33,931 bases of DNA from Lachnospiraceae bacterium UBA1755 (GCA_002314805.1 DCHJ01000062.1:1-33931); one strand, 5' to 3'. Shown: positions 22,090 through 30,262, numbered from the stretch's first letter. A program made the numbers and translations. The notes: generated from the sequence alone by a model not told the origin.

Positions 22090-24171
22090 TCAGCTGATCT
22101 CGCTGCCGGCCTTGACTGCCTTCTCAGGAGCCATCAGGACAACATTGCCCTCATCATCCTCTGCACACAGGAGCATGCCTTCCGACATCGTGCCCGCGAT
22201 CTCACGCGGTGCCAGATTGGTAAGCACCATAACATGCTTTCCTACCATCTCCTCAGGCTTGTACCACTGCTTGATGCCGCTGAGGATAGTGCGTACCTGT
22301 GAACCGACTCTGACCTGTGACCTGAGGAGCTTCTTTGACTTGGGAACTTCCTCGCAGGCTTCAATAACTCCGACCTGCAGCTGAAGCTTTGCGAAGTCAT
22401 CGTAGGTAACGATGTCCTTGGCTTCTGCATCCACGAACTCACTCCTGCCGTCTGCGGCTGCTTCTTTCGATGCTGCCGGATCAGCTGCAGCTGCTTCTGC
22501 CCTCTGTGCGGCCTGAAGCTTCTCAACTTCTGCCATGATATCCTCGGGCTTTAATCTTGCAAAGAGGATAGCCGGTTTCTCAGCCACCCTGGTGCCTGAC
22601 TTATAGCTGCCCCACTTGACCATCTGCTCCAGATCAAGCTTCTCTGCATTGAGCTCCGCCAGGATCCTGCCGCTTGTCTCAGGCATGAAGCTGTAAAGAA
22701 GTGATGCACCGATAGTTATGGCCTCGCAGAGATTGTACAGAACGGTCTGAAGCCTCTCACGGTTGGCGCCGTCCTTTGCAAGCTCCCACGGGCATGTCTC
22801 ATCAATATATTTATTGCTGCGGCGGAAGATAGACCATACCTCAGATATCGCATCAGCAACACGAAGCTCATCCATCTTTGCCGAACAGCGCTCCGCAGCC
22901 ATGAGCACCGTGTTCTTAAGATCCTCATCTGCCTCGCGGTGTCCGGGGCCTCCGTCATCATCTGAATCCGTCACTATGCCTTCAAAGTATTTATTGCTCA
23001 TAGCAATCGTCCTTGATACAAGATTGCCAAGTATATTTGCCAGATCCGAATTGAACCTTTCGATCATGAGATCCCAGCTGATCACACCGTCATTGTCAAA
23101 CGGCATCTCGTGAAGCACGAAATAACGTACGGCATCTACTCCGAATATCCTTACAAGGTCATCGGCATAAAGTACATTACCCTTGGACTTGCTCATCTTT
23201 CCGTCACCCTGAAGCAGCCACGGATGTCCGAACACCTGCTTCGGAAGCGGAAGATCCAGCGACATAAGGAAGATAGGCCAGTAAATCGTATGGAATCTGA
23301 TAATATCCTTGCCGATAAGGTGCAGGTCTGCCGGCCAGTACTTATCCCAGAGTCCCATTCCGTCCTTCGGGTCTGCCGGCGCGCATGTCATGCTTGCCGC
23401 ATATGCGGCACCGTCTTCTGTCATCGTACCATCTGCATTGTAGCCAAGACCGGTGATGTAGTTTGAAAGAGCATCAAGCCATACATAAACCACATGCTTA
23501 TCATCGAAATCTACGGGGATACCCCATTTGAAGCTTGTACGCGAAACACAGAGATCCTGAAGTCCCGGAAGAAGGAAGTTGTTCATCATCTCGTTCTTGC
23601 GGGATACAGGCTGTATAAACTCCGGGTGTGTATTGATATGCTCAATGAGACGGTCTGCATACTTGCTCATCCTGAAGAAATATGCTTCCTCCCTTGCAGG
23701 CTTGCAGGGACGTCCGCAGTCAGGACATTTACCGTCCACAAGCTGAGACTCTGTAAAAAAGCTCTCACACGGTGTGCAGTACATGCCTTCATAATATCCC
23801 TTATAGATGTCGCCCTTATCGTACATCTTCCTGAAGATCTTCTGTATCTGCTTCTCATGATAAGGATCTGTGGTCCTGATGAACTTGTCATAAGAAGTGT
23901 TCATAAGATCCCAGATATCCTTGATCTGTCCTGCCACACCGTCCACAAAATCCTTGGGCGTCCTGCCTGCGGCTGCCGCCTTCTCTTCGATCTTCTGACC
24001 GTGCTCATCCGTACCGGTCATGAAGCGGACATCATAGCCCTGCTCGCGTCTGAATCTTGCGATCGCATCTGCCAGCACTATCTCGTAAGTGTTGCCGATA
24101 TGCGGCTTGCCTGATGTATAGGCTATAGCCGTAGTAATATAATATGGTTTTCCTTTGCAATTGTCACACAT
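22090..24171 (-). CDS. metG: Methionyl-tRNA synthetase with C-terminal tRNA-binding domain
   Basis: Charges tRNA-Met. The start at 24171 (MCDNCKGKPYYITTAIAYTS) has AAGGAGAG 6 bases upstream, giving 693 residues. The class I HIGH-type motif is KPHIGNTYE; a zinc knuckle (CTPCESFF then CPDCGRPC) follows, and the KMSKS loop (GDGKMSKSKGNV) is at about residue 325. An Ala/Glu-rich linker leads to a C-terminal Trbp111-like OB domain (FAKLQLQVGVIEACEEV, TNLAPREIAGTMSEGMLLCA). Downstream genes are tatD and rsmA; the GerMN-type lipoprotein gene lies 43 bases upstream and shares its promoter. Confidence 0.97.
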   Translation of the reverse strand: MCDNCKGKPYYITTAIAYTSGKPHIGNTYEIVLADAIARFRREQGYDVRFMTGTDEHGQKIEEKAAAAGRTPKDFVDGVAGQIKDIWDLMNTSYDKFIRTTDPYHEKQIQKIFRKMYDKGDIYKGYYEGMYCTPCESFFTESQLVDGKCPDCGRPCKPAREEAYFFRMSKYADRLIEHINTHPEFIQPVSRKNEMMNNFLLPGLQDLCVSRTSFKWGIPVDFDDKHVVYVWLDALSNYITGLGYNADGTMTEDGAAYAASMTCAPADPKDGMGLWDKYWPADLHLIGKDIIRFHTIYWPIFLMSLDLPLPKQVFGHPWLLQGDGKMSKSKGNVLYADDLVRIFGVDAVRYFVLHEMPFDNDGVISWDLMIERFNSDLANILGNLVSRTIAMSNKYFEGIVTDSDDDGGPGHREADEDLKNTVLMAAERCSAKMDELRVADAISEVWSIFRRSNKYIDETCPWELAKDGANRERLQTVLYNLCEAITIGASLLYSFMPETSGRILAELNAEKLDLEQMVKWGSYKSGTRVAEKPAILFARLKPEDIMAEVEKLQAAQRAEAAAADPAASKEAAADGRSEFVDAEAKDIVTYDDFAKLQLQVGVIEACEEVPKSKKLLRSQVRVGSQVRTILSGIKQWYKPEEMVGKHVMVLTNLAPREIAGTMSEGMLLCAEDDEGNVVLMAPEKAVKAGSEIS

Positions 24172-24214
24172 TGTCTCTCTCCTTTGTACCGGTCCGCACT
24201 GCACTGCAGCCCCA

Positions 24215-24787
24215 TTAATTCACGCCGGGACCACCCTGTGATAAAGCTCCGTCGTCGGCACCGCCGGCATAGGTGTCATCAACGTTCTCATAGTCTGCAT
24301 TATAACCCGAAGTAAGGATCTCCTTCCCGTTAATAAGAACTGTGATCTGTACGGGGATCTCCAGATTCTCTGCGAAGGTATTGATGATCGCCTGAGCCTC
24401 ACGCGGGGTAAGTGAATCCACTCCGCTGTATTCGAGTATTCCCTTGTCAGGATCGAACTCAGTGACCTGAGCTGCTTCGGGAAGTACACCGTGAGCCTTA
24501 AGCTTCTGTGAGAGCTCCCAGTCATCGAGCTCCGGCACATCCTCCATGTCCTTCACGATCCCTTTTGTTCCATCAGCAGGATAATATACAGAAACAACCA
24601 CTACCTCGGGAGCATCCGCATCCGGAAGCTTTTCATTGCTTCCCTCTGCCTCCTCGGCCTGTATCTGCTCCAGCTTTTCTGCCTGAGCCCGCTGCTGCTT
24701 TGCTATCTCCGACTCGTGCTCGGAGCATCCGGTCACTGCCATGGCCGCTATTATCGATACTACAATTACTGCAAGCAATTTCTTCAT
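24215..24787 (-). CDS. GerMN-domain-like lipoprotein
   Basis: A 190-residue exported lipoprotein. The signal peptide MKKLLAVIVVSIIAAMAVTG ends in a VTGC lipobox (Cys21). A Gln/Glu/Ala coiled segment (EIAKQQRAQAEKLEQIQAEE) is followed by one domain whose pattern VVVVSVYYPADGTKGIVKD, TPREAQAIINTFAENLEIP and VQITVLINGKEI fits the GerMN fold found in GerM and sporulation/germination lipoproteins. The C-terminus is a Gly/Asp-rich tail. Role in spores is inferred from family only. It is the first gene after a clear promoter and precedes metG. Confidence 0.75.
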   Translation of the reverse strand: MKKLLAVIVVSIIAAMAVTGCSEHESEIAKQQRAQAEKLEQIQAEEAEGSNEKLPDADAPEVVVVSVYYPADGTKGIVKDMEDVPELDDWELSQKLKAHGVLPEAAQVTEFDPDKGILEYSGVDSLTPREAQAIINTFAENLEIPVQITVLINGKEILTSGYNADYENVDDTYAGGADDGALSQGGPGVN

Positions 24788-24828
24788 TTCTTTATGTCTC
24801 CTTTTTCAGGGTATTTTCACCCTGCAAT

Positions 24829-24857
24829 ATTATACTGTATTAAGTGATTTAAGTCCA
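24829..24857 (-). promoter_or_regulatory. Promoter of the GerMN-like gene / metG unit
   Basis: Minus strand: -35 TGGACT (24852-24857), a 17-bp spacer and perfect -10 TATAAT (24829-24834). A hairpin CAGGGT-GAAAAT-ACCCTG lies at the start of the transcript (about 24806-24824), close to the AAAAAGGAG site. Confidence 0.75.
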
Positions 24858-24936
24858 CATAAGCAATCCTTCTCAGGTACATGCAGCCTGCCGTCCGCAG
24901 GCCGTCCCGCACTTCCGGTATCTGCCGGCCGCAGCC

Positions 24937-25668
24937 TTACTCTGTGAGTATCGGATTGTATTTCATCTCGTATTCCGAAGAGGTCGGCTCCATATGGCCG
25001 GGCAGTATGTCCACGTGTCCCTCGTCCTTAAGCCTTGCAAAGAGCCTGTTAACAATGGAATCCTTCAGCTGCGCGTGATCCCCGCTCTCAAAATCCGTGC
25101 GCCCGTAGGAACCTCTGAAAAGTGTATCTCCCGTAAACATCACCTTTTCGCCCGGGATATAGTAGCAGACTCCGCCACCGGTATGCCCCGGCGTTGCGAT
25201 GACCTCGATGTTCACACCCGCAATTCCAAGCAGCTCTCCGTCACTGACAGGGATAAAATCGGTTACAGCCTGCTTGGTAAACTCCCTGATGACTATGCCT
25301 CTGCCGGGATGGCGCATGATGTCTTCATCTGCCGGATGTGCATAGACCCGGATGTCCGGATAATGCCTTCGCAGCTCGTTGACTGCCATCAGGTGATCGA
25401 AATGTCCGTGTGTCAGAAGTATGGCTGCGGGTGCGCATCCCCCAAGTGCCTCGATAATGGAGGGTGCATCCGATGCGGGATCGACTATGAAGCAGCCCGC
25501 CGGTCCATCGTCATCCGGAGCGGATGGATCCGTTCCCGGTGCTGCCCTGTCTGTACCGGCAGATGGCTCAGTGCCCGGACCGGGGGACCGCATGCCGCGG
25601 GCCGTACAGATATATGTGTTGGTACTGATCGGTCCCAGCACCATAGTCCTGATATCAAGCTTTTGCAT
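24937..25668 (-). CDS. Metallo-beta-lactamase-fold hydrolase (glyoxalase II-like)
   Basis: A 243-residue protein from the ATG at 25668 (MQKLDIRTMVLGPISTNTYI), where AAGGAG lies 4-5 bases upstream; the alternative TTG at 25698 has no site. The binuclear zinc motif is LLTHGHFDHL, with further ligands in ATPGHTGGGVCYYI, FTGDTLFRGSYGRTD and ILPGHMEPTS. The domain resembles YqgX/hydroxyacylglutathione hydrolase-like proteins; the substrate is unknown. Oddly, between the second and third strands there is a roughly 30-residue Gly/Pro/Asp insert (SPGPGTEPSAGTD...APGTDPSAPDDD) of low complexity. The start overlaps the rsmI end by 14 bases. Confidence 0.88.
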   Translation of the reverse strand: MQKLDIRTMVLGPISTNTYICTARGMRSPGPGTEPSAGTDRAAPGTDPSAPDDDGPAGCFIVDPASDAPSIIEALGGCAPAAILLTHGHFDHLMAVNELRRHYPDIRVYAHPADEDIMRHPGRGIVIREFTKQAVTDFIPVSDGELLGIAGVNIEVIATPGHTGGGVCYYIPGEKVMFTGDTLFRGSYGRTDFESGDHAQLKDSIVNRLFARLKDEGHVDILPGHMEPTSSEYEMKYNPILTE

Positions 25669-26500
25669 TGTACTCCTTATAGATGTCGCGTTTTCCAACT
25701 CCGCGGTCTGCCGCGGCCTTTTTCATTGCATCCATCTTGTCCATTCCTTCAGATATATACATATCCACATGCTCGGTGACGGTCATCTCTTCCCATCTGC
25801 GCCGGGCATCGGCAATAAGCTCGTCCTTTGACCGGCCTTCTATGACCAGTACATATTCGCCCCTGGGCTCTGATGCCTCGCAGGAAGCTATTGCGCCTCC
25901 GATGGTAGTGAGCACTGCCTCTTCGTGGATCTTTGTCAGCTCCCTGACCAGACTTATGCGCCTGCCTGCACCCAGATATTCCCCGAGCAGCTTCAGGGTC
26001 CTCAGCAGCCGGTGGGGTGCCTCGTACATTATGATGGTGCGGGTCTCGTCCTTAATGGCTCCGAGTCGCTCTTCACGGGCTTTCCTGTCTGTGGGGAGGA
26101 AGCCTTCAAACACGAAGCGTCCGGTTGGCAGTCCGCTGATTGCCAGAGCGCTGACTGCCGCGCAGGGACCCGGCACTATGGATATGCCAATGCCTGCTTC
26201 AGCGGCCATCCGCACCAGGTCTTCGCCCGGATCGGAGATCGCCGGCATGCCCGCATCTGTGATCAGTGCCACATCTGTCCCTCCCAGCATCACGTCTACA
26301 AGCTCATGTGCCTTCTCTATGCGATTGTACTCATGGTAGCTTGTCAGCGGCACCCTGATGCCGAAATGATTGAGCAGCCTGATGGAGTTGCGGGTGTCCT
26401 CAGCTGCGATGAGTCCTGCGCTCTTTAATGTCTCCACTGCTCTGGGGCTCATGTCGCCCAGGTTGCCTATGGGGGTTGCTACCAGGTATAACTTACCCAT
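25655..26500 (-). CDS. rsmI: 16S rRNA (cytidine-1402-2'-O)-methyltransferase RsmI
   Basis: A tetrapyrrole-methylase-fold enzyme that methylates the ribose of C1402 in the ribosomal decoding centre. At 281 residues it is full length. Signatures: LYLVATPIGNLGDMSPRAVE, AAEDTRNSIRLLNHFGI, SYHEYNR, LITDAGMPAISDPGEDLV, VPGPCAAVSALAISGLPT, FEGFLPTDRKAREERL and YEAPHRLLRTL. The C-terminal DIYKEYNA segment closes it. It lies between the trmN6 gene upstream and the metallohydrolase gene downstream. Confidence 0.97.
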   Translation of the reverse strand: MGKLYLVATPIGNLGDMSPRAVETLKSAGLIAAEDTRNSIRLLNHFGIRVPLTSYHEYNRIEKAHELVDVMLGGTDVALITDAGMPAISDPGEDLVRMAAEAGIGISIVPGPCAAVSALAISGLPTGRFVFEGFLPTDRKAREERLGAIKDETRTIIMYEAPHRLLRTLKLLGEYLGAGRRISLVRELTKIHEEAVLTTIGGAIASCEASEPRGEYVLVIEGRSKDELIADARRRWEEMTVTEHVDMYISEGMDKMDAMKKAAADRGVGKRDIYKEYNAKA

Positions 26501-26693
26501 TTACAGATCATCCCTTTTGTTTGTTGTGAGGTGTCTGAGTACACCTCCTGAAAATGTCAGTGTATATGCATACAGCCAATGTGTATGACGGCAGCACGTA
26601 CATACGATGCCAATGTGTCTGTGCAGTCTGAAGGTCTGAAGGTCTGAAGCATCATGAGCTTCAGACTCCCGAACTCTGTGCCGTCCGCTGCAT
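26501..26693. repeat. Intergenic gap with GTCTGAAG triplicate and hairpin
   Basis: The 193-base gap between trmN6 and rsmI contains three head-to-tail copies of GTCTGAAG (26626-26633, 26634-26641, 26642-26649). The last forms a 9-bp hairpin with GCTTCAGAC (26642-26666). There is no T run, so it is not a classic terminator. No promoter for rsmI was recognised here. Confidence 0.6.
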
Positions 26694-27368
26694 CTATTGA
26701 TATATGATGATGGGCTTCTCCACTTTCAGGAAAGCTCCTTCATTCTTATGTGCTTCGATGAGGACCATGCTGGCGTTGTCTCCGTGGCGGGGATGCACCA
26801 TCTGCATACGCTTGGGCTCCAGTCTGTGTGAACGGAGGCATTCAAATATCTCAGCCAGTCTGTGCGGTCTGTGTATCATATAGAATCTTCCTCCGGTCCT
26901 GAGTGTCTGCCCTGCTCCGGCAGCAATATCATCCAGGGTGCATAGTATCTCATGTCTTGCGATCGCCAGGCTCTCGTTGGAATTGATGAGCCCTTTGGCA
27001 TCATTCATATACGGCGGATTGCAGGTCACCACATTGGCGGATTCATAGCCGAATATTCCGGCCGCATTCTTCACATCTCCGCATATGATCCTGACCTGAC
27101 TGCCAAGTCCGTTCATAGCCACGCTCCTGCGTGCCATATCTGCCATGTCCTCCTGTATCTCCAGTCCGTAGTAGATACCTGCCCCGGGACATTTGCTGGT
27201 AAGCAGGATCGGGATGACCCCGGTACCTGTACCGAAATCTATCATTGTCTCCCCGGGCCTGACTCTGGCGAAGTCACTCAGCAGTACCGCATCGATACCA
27301 AAGCAGAACTTATCAGGATTCTGCAGGATTTTTAGGCCGTCTCTTTCTAAATCGTCTATACGCTCCAT
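26694..27368 (-). CDS. tRNA1(Val) A37 N6-methyltransferase-like protein (TrmN6 family)
   Basis: A SAM-dependent N6-adenine methyltransferase of 224 residues. ERIDDLERDGLKILQNPDKF is the family's usual start, GTGTGVIPILL (residues 46-56) is the SAM-binding loop, and TCNPPYMND (NPPY at 117-120) is the catalytic motif of N6-methylases. The substrate is inferred from the family: the modified adenosine next to the anticodon of tRNA-Val in E. coli. Its first 56 bases overlap the 3' end of ricT; the overlapping part is conserved in the family, so the overlap is probably real rather than a wrong start. Neighbours ricT and rsmI are the usual clostridial set. Confidence 0.92.
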   Translation of the reverse strand: MERIDDLERDGLKILQNPDKFCFGIDAVLLSDFARVRPGETMIDFGTGTGVIPILLTSKCPGAGIYYGLEIQEDMADMARRSVAMNGLGSQVRIICGDVKNAAGIFGYESANVVTCNPPYMNDAKGLINSNESLAIARHEILCTLDDIAAGAGQTLRTGGRFYMIHRPHRLAEIFECLRSHRLEPKRMQMVHPRHGDNASMVLIEAHKNEGAFLKVEKPIIIYQ

Positions 27369-28851
27369 TTTGCTTCTTTTCTGTACCCTCGCCGCCGCTC
27401 TGAGACTGCTGAGACTGCGGCTGCTGATGCTGCTGCGGTTTTACGGGATCATTATGTTTCTGAATACTTACACCGGCTGCAATACTGCCTCCGCCGCCTT
27501 CTCCGCTCTTCTGGTTCCGACGATGATGTCTGCGATGCCGCTTCTCTCCCTGTGCTTCCTCTGACGGATTCCTATTCGCATCACCGGAGACTGATCCGTC
27601 CCTGTCAGTGCAGGTCATGTCTGTATTACTTACTCCGGCTCTGTCTGCACGGTTTCTGTCAAAACTGTTTCTGCCTGCAGCCTGACTGTCTGACCAATTT
27701 CTTTCATTGCTCCTGTTTTCACGCCTGAGGTTTTCAGGATCACTGTTCTGATACGACCCGCCGTTTTCTCCGGAATCAGATCCCATGCCCGGTGCAGAGC
27801 CTGTATCAGGCTTTTTCCTGCGGCGACGGCGGCGGCGTTTCTTCTCGCCCATCACATTGGCATCTGCCTCATCAGTATCTCTTTCTTCGAGCACATCCTC
27901 TGCCTCCGCACGTGCAAGTGCCCTGAGTGCCGGATCAGTCTCGCTGTCAGCTTCCGCAACGAGTTCTGACGCGTCATAATCAAAGGCTTCCTCCACCGGC
28001 TTTGCAGACCTGCACTCGCATGGTCTGGGCTTGCGCCGCGGTGTGAACTGGAGATCAGCTGCAGCAAATTCCTCCATCTCACGGTTGCCCTGCGCATCGG
28101 TAAAGAGTACTCTGACTCTTTCCCTCAGTACATTGACTGTCTCGGCTATTCCCTCTCTGCCGTCAGGGGTGATGACTTTGCCGCCATCCTTGGGAAGCCT
28201 TGTATTGAGATCCTCATAGGTATCGGCTTCGTTTTTGAGGCAGCACATGAGCCTGCCGCAGACTCCGCTTATCTTCTGAGGATTAAGGCTCAGATTCTGC
28301 TCCTTGGCCATACGGATCGAAACAGGCACAAAATCACTTAAGTAGCTGGCACAGCACAGCGGTCTGCCGCATCCGCCCAGACCTCCCATGAGCTTGGTCT
28401 CATCTCTTACTCCTACCTGGCGCAGTTCAATGCGTATACGGAAAACAGCCGCCAGATCCTTGACCAGTTCCCTGAAATCAACTCGTCCGTCCGCGGTAAA
28501 ATAAAATAGTATCTTGGCATTATCAAAGGTGTACTCAGCCGAGATGAGCTTCATCTCCAGGCCTCTCTCCCTGACCTTTTCCTTACATATGGCAAACGCA
28601 TTCCGCTCCTTTTCACGGTTTGCCTTTACTCTCTCCACATCATCGGCTGTCGCCCTGCGCCGCACCACCTTGAGCGGCTGCACGATCTCTTCGTCTTCCA
28701 CCCTGTGGCTGCCGACCATGACCGTACCGAATTCCGTACCGCGTGCCGTATCTACTATTACATTGTCACCGGCCTTCAATTCCAGCTCGCCCGGATCAAA
28801 GTAATATATCTTTCCTACTTCTCTGAATCTTACTCCTACTACCGTTGTCAT
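27313..28851 (-). CDS. ricT: RicT/YaaT, PSP1-domain protein
   Basis: Homologue of B. subtilis YaaT (RicT), part of the Ric complex that holds iron-sulfur clusters and affects RNase Y, sporulation and competence. In the 512-residue chain the PSP1 core spans about residues 1-265: VVGVRFREVGKIYYFDPGEL, the Cys-rich GGCGRPLCCASYL and SGVCGRLMCCLKNE that bind Fe-S, and LPKDGGKVITPDGREG. After it comes a 240-residue low-complexity tail with acidic, Arg-rich (KKRRRRRRRKKPD), His/Arg and Gln-rich parts, possibly nucleic-acid binding. The 3' end overlaps trmN6 by 56 bases; holB ends one base before the start. Confidence 0.95.
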   Translation of the reverse strand: MTTVVGVRFREVGKIYYFDPGELELKAGDNVIVDTARGTEFGTVMVGSHRVEDEEIVQPLKVVRRRATADDVERVKANREKERNAFAICKEKVRERGLEMKLISAEYTFDNAKILFYFTADGRVDFRELVKDLAAVFRIRIELRQVGVRDETKLMGGLGGCGRPLCCASYLSDFVPVSIRMAKEQNLSLNPQKISGVCGRLMCCLKNEADTYEDLNTRLPKDGGKVITPDGREGIAETVNVLRERVRVLFTDAQGNREMEEFAAADLQFTPRRKPRPCECRSAKPVEEAFDYDASELVAEADSETDPALRALARAEAEDVLEERDTDEADANVMGEKKRRRRRRRKKPDTGSAPGMGSDSGENGGSYQNSDPENLRRENRSNERNWSDSQAAGRNSFDRNRADRAGVSNTDMTCTDRDGSVSGDANRNPSEEAQGEKRHRRHHRRNQKSGEGGGGSIAAGVSIQKHNDPVKPQQHQQPQSQQSQSGGEGTEKKQNGAYRRFRKRRPKNPAES

Positions 28852-28852
28852 C

Positions 28853-29527
28853 TTATATCTCCATTAACATCATTTCTAATGTAAGTTCTGCATTTACGTT
28901 AAACTTCAGTCTCTGCTCAGCTTTGCATAATGCCTCTTCAGCACGCACTGGGCGTCCCTTGCGGATATCTGAGGGGCCCGGTCTGCTGCCTGCCCTTGAC
29001 AGGAGGAACTCCCTTATCGCATCTATGAATTCTCCGGGACCGTCCGGTCCGCGGGCAATTATCTCTCTTGCTATCTCTGCTGCTATTACCGAATCCGTAT
29101 CCCTGTCTCCATCAAATATCTCGGCAAAATACTTGCTGTTGGCAGCCGCATCTGCTTCATCCGCTCCTGCCGGCTCCCCGCGGTCACTTATCCTAACACA
29201 GCGTGAACGCACCGTCTCCAGCAGTGACTGACTGTTGTCAGTTATCAGTACGATCCGTGCGTACTCAGGCGGCTCCTCCAGCGTCTTAAGAAGCGCATTC
29301 TGCGCGCTGGGAGTCATCAGCTGCGCATCAGGTATCAGATAGACCTTATGTGTGCAGCCGACAGGCCGTGTCCCGATGGTATCAATGAGTCCTTCGCGTA
29401 TCTCATCAATTGAAATCGACTTAGGCCTGGCATGATTTATAGTCAGCACGACTGCATCATCAAATTTCAGCGGACAGTGCCCTGTCGCTGACTCCACTAT
29501 TATAGATTTAATATTATCGGGAATCAT
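28853..29527 (-). CDS. holB: DNA polymerase III delta' subunit-like protein, N-terminally short
   Basis: A 224-residue clamp-loader-type protein; delta' is normally about 310-330 residues. The conserved middle is clear: RPKSISIDEIREGLIDTI, KVYLIPDAQLMTPSAQNALL then KTLEEPPEYARIVLIT, and the SRC motif VRSRCVRI. What is missing is the N-terminal segment with the P-loop-like GxxGxGK region and the CxxC zinc site: only 22 residues (MIPDNIKSIIVESATGHCPL and two more) precede the block that normally starts near residue 95. The ATG at 29527 has AAGGA 10 bases upstream, and only 69 bases separate it from gmk, so there is no room for the missing part. It could still act as a structural clamp-loader subunit or be decaying. 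Confidence 0.8.
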   Translation of the reverse strand: MIPDNIKSIIVESATGHCPLKFDDAVVLTINHARPKSISIDEIREGLIDTIGTRPVGCTHKVYLIPDAQLMTPSAQNALLKTLEEPPEYARIVLITDNSQSLLETVRSRCVRISDRGEPAGADEADAAANSKYFAEIFDGDRDTDSVIAAEIAREIIARGPDGPGEFIDAIREFLLSRAGSRPGPSDIRKGRPVRAEEALCKAEQRLKFNVNAELTLEMMLMEI

Positions 29528-29569
29528 CTATACCAGTCCTTGGTCCCCGGCTGCGGGTGCCGGTCGCAT
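29528..29569 (-). other. Possible 13-codon leader ORF abutting holB
   Basis: An ATG at 29569 with a good AGGAG site reads MRPAPAAGDQGLV and stops at TAG, directly followed by the holB ATG and in the same frame. It may be a translational-coupling leader or a decayed N-terminal extension; chance is also possible. Confidence 0.25.
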
Positions 29570-29596
29570 CTCAGCTCCTGTCAATATATCCGACAC

Positions 29597-30187
29597 TTAG
29601 TCCTTCTTCGGATCTTTGATTTCTTTTATGATCTCATTGAAGCAATCTGTCAGGTTCTCGTTGATATAGCGCCTTGTTATGCCTGCCGCTGCGATCTTTT
29701 CTTCCGAAAAGTCTTCCTCGTCTGCGAGATAGCGCCGGCACATCTCCTTGTATTGCGGTACAGGCTGGGCATTCTCACGATTGATCGCACGCTGAATGCG
29801 GATACCCGAGTCAAGATGCAGAAGGAGCGGAACTACCCTGTCAGCTCCAAAATACTCCTTTAGCTTCATATATGAGTCTATGGTCCCGATCACCAGATAA
29901 TTACGGCTTGAAAGCTTGATATTGCCGTCATCCACTGTGGCATAGGTCCACGGCCCGTATACTGTATCGTAGGTTCGCTTTTCCACCAGTTTCCCCTGAC
30001 GCTCAAACTCTTCAAGATCAGCTGTGCTTACAAAAAAGTACTCAACACCGTCGGTCTCGCCTTCGCGCATGGGGCGCGTAGTGTACAGCACCAGCTTTTT
30101 CATCTTGGGACTCTCTTTGAGCAACTTTTTAAAGAGTGTGTCCTTACCGCTCGCACTCTTTCCCATTACACAATAAATTCTACCCAT
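29597..30187 (-). CDS. gmk: Guanylate kinase-family protein
   Basis: A 196-residue P-loop kinase. Walker A GKSASGKDTLF (about residues 9-19), YTTRPMREGETDGVEYFFVS (GMP-binding block) and YDTVYGPWTYAT are the guanylate kinase signatures, so GMP to GDP phosphorylation is the likely reaction. The fit is less tight than for canonical Gmk: the P-loop reads GKSASGKD rather than GPSGxGK[ST], with Asp where Ser/Thr usually follows the Lys. It is probably a clostridial variant in the gmk-holB-ricT-trmN6-rsmI cluster. A separate canonical gmk may exist elsewhere in the genome. ATG at 30187 with GGAGG upstream. Confidence 0.82.
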   Translation of the reverse strand: MGRIYCVMGKSASGKDTLFKKLLKESPKMKKLVLYTTRPMREGETDGVEYFFVSTADLEEFERQGKLVEKRTYDTVYGPWTYATVDDGNIKLSSRNYLVIGTIDSYMKLKEYFGADRVVPLLLHLDSGIRIQRAINRENAQPVPQYKEMCRRYLADEEDFSEEKIAAAGITRRYINENLTDCFNEIIKEIKDPKKD

Positions 30188-30219
30188 GCGGTTTTATCCT
30201 CCAGAGCATAGATATTCAT

Positions 30220-30248
30220 ATTGTAGCATAGGGTTGCGGTTTTGTCAC
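30220..30248 (-). promoter_or_regulatory. Promoter of the gmk-holB-ricT cluster
   Basis: Minus strand: -35 GTGACA (30243-30248), a 17-bp spacer and -10 TACAAT (30220-30225). It overlaps the divergent lepB promoter, so the two may compete for polymerase. Confidence 0.72.
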
Positions 30249-30262
30249 AAGTGGAATAGAAT
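30234..30262 (+). promoter_or_regulatory. Candidate promoter of lepB, very close to the start codon
   Basis: -35 TTGCGG (30234-30239), a 17-bp spacer and -10 TAGAAT (30257-30262). The expected start (about 30268-30270) coincides with the lepB ATG at 30270, implying a leaderless or near-leaderless message. The bases before the ATG (AGTGGAATAGAATATTAAGC) contain no good Shine-Dalgarno site. Confidence 0.5.

Noticed and set aside
22112..24114. Several plus-strand frames opposite metG (up to 206 codons)
   Set aside because: They are shadows of a well-supported gene with no ribosome binding sites or recognisable domains.
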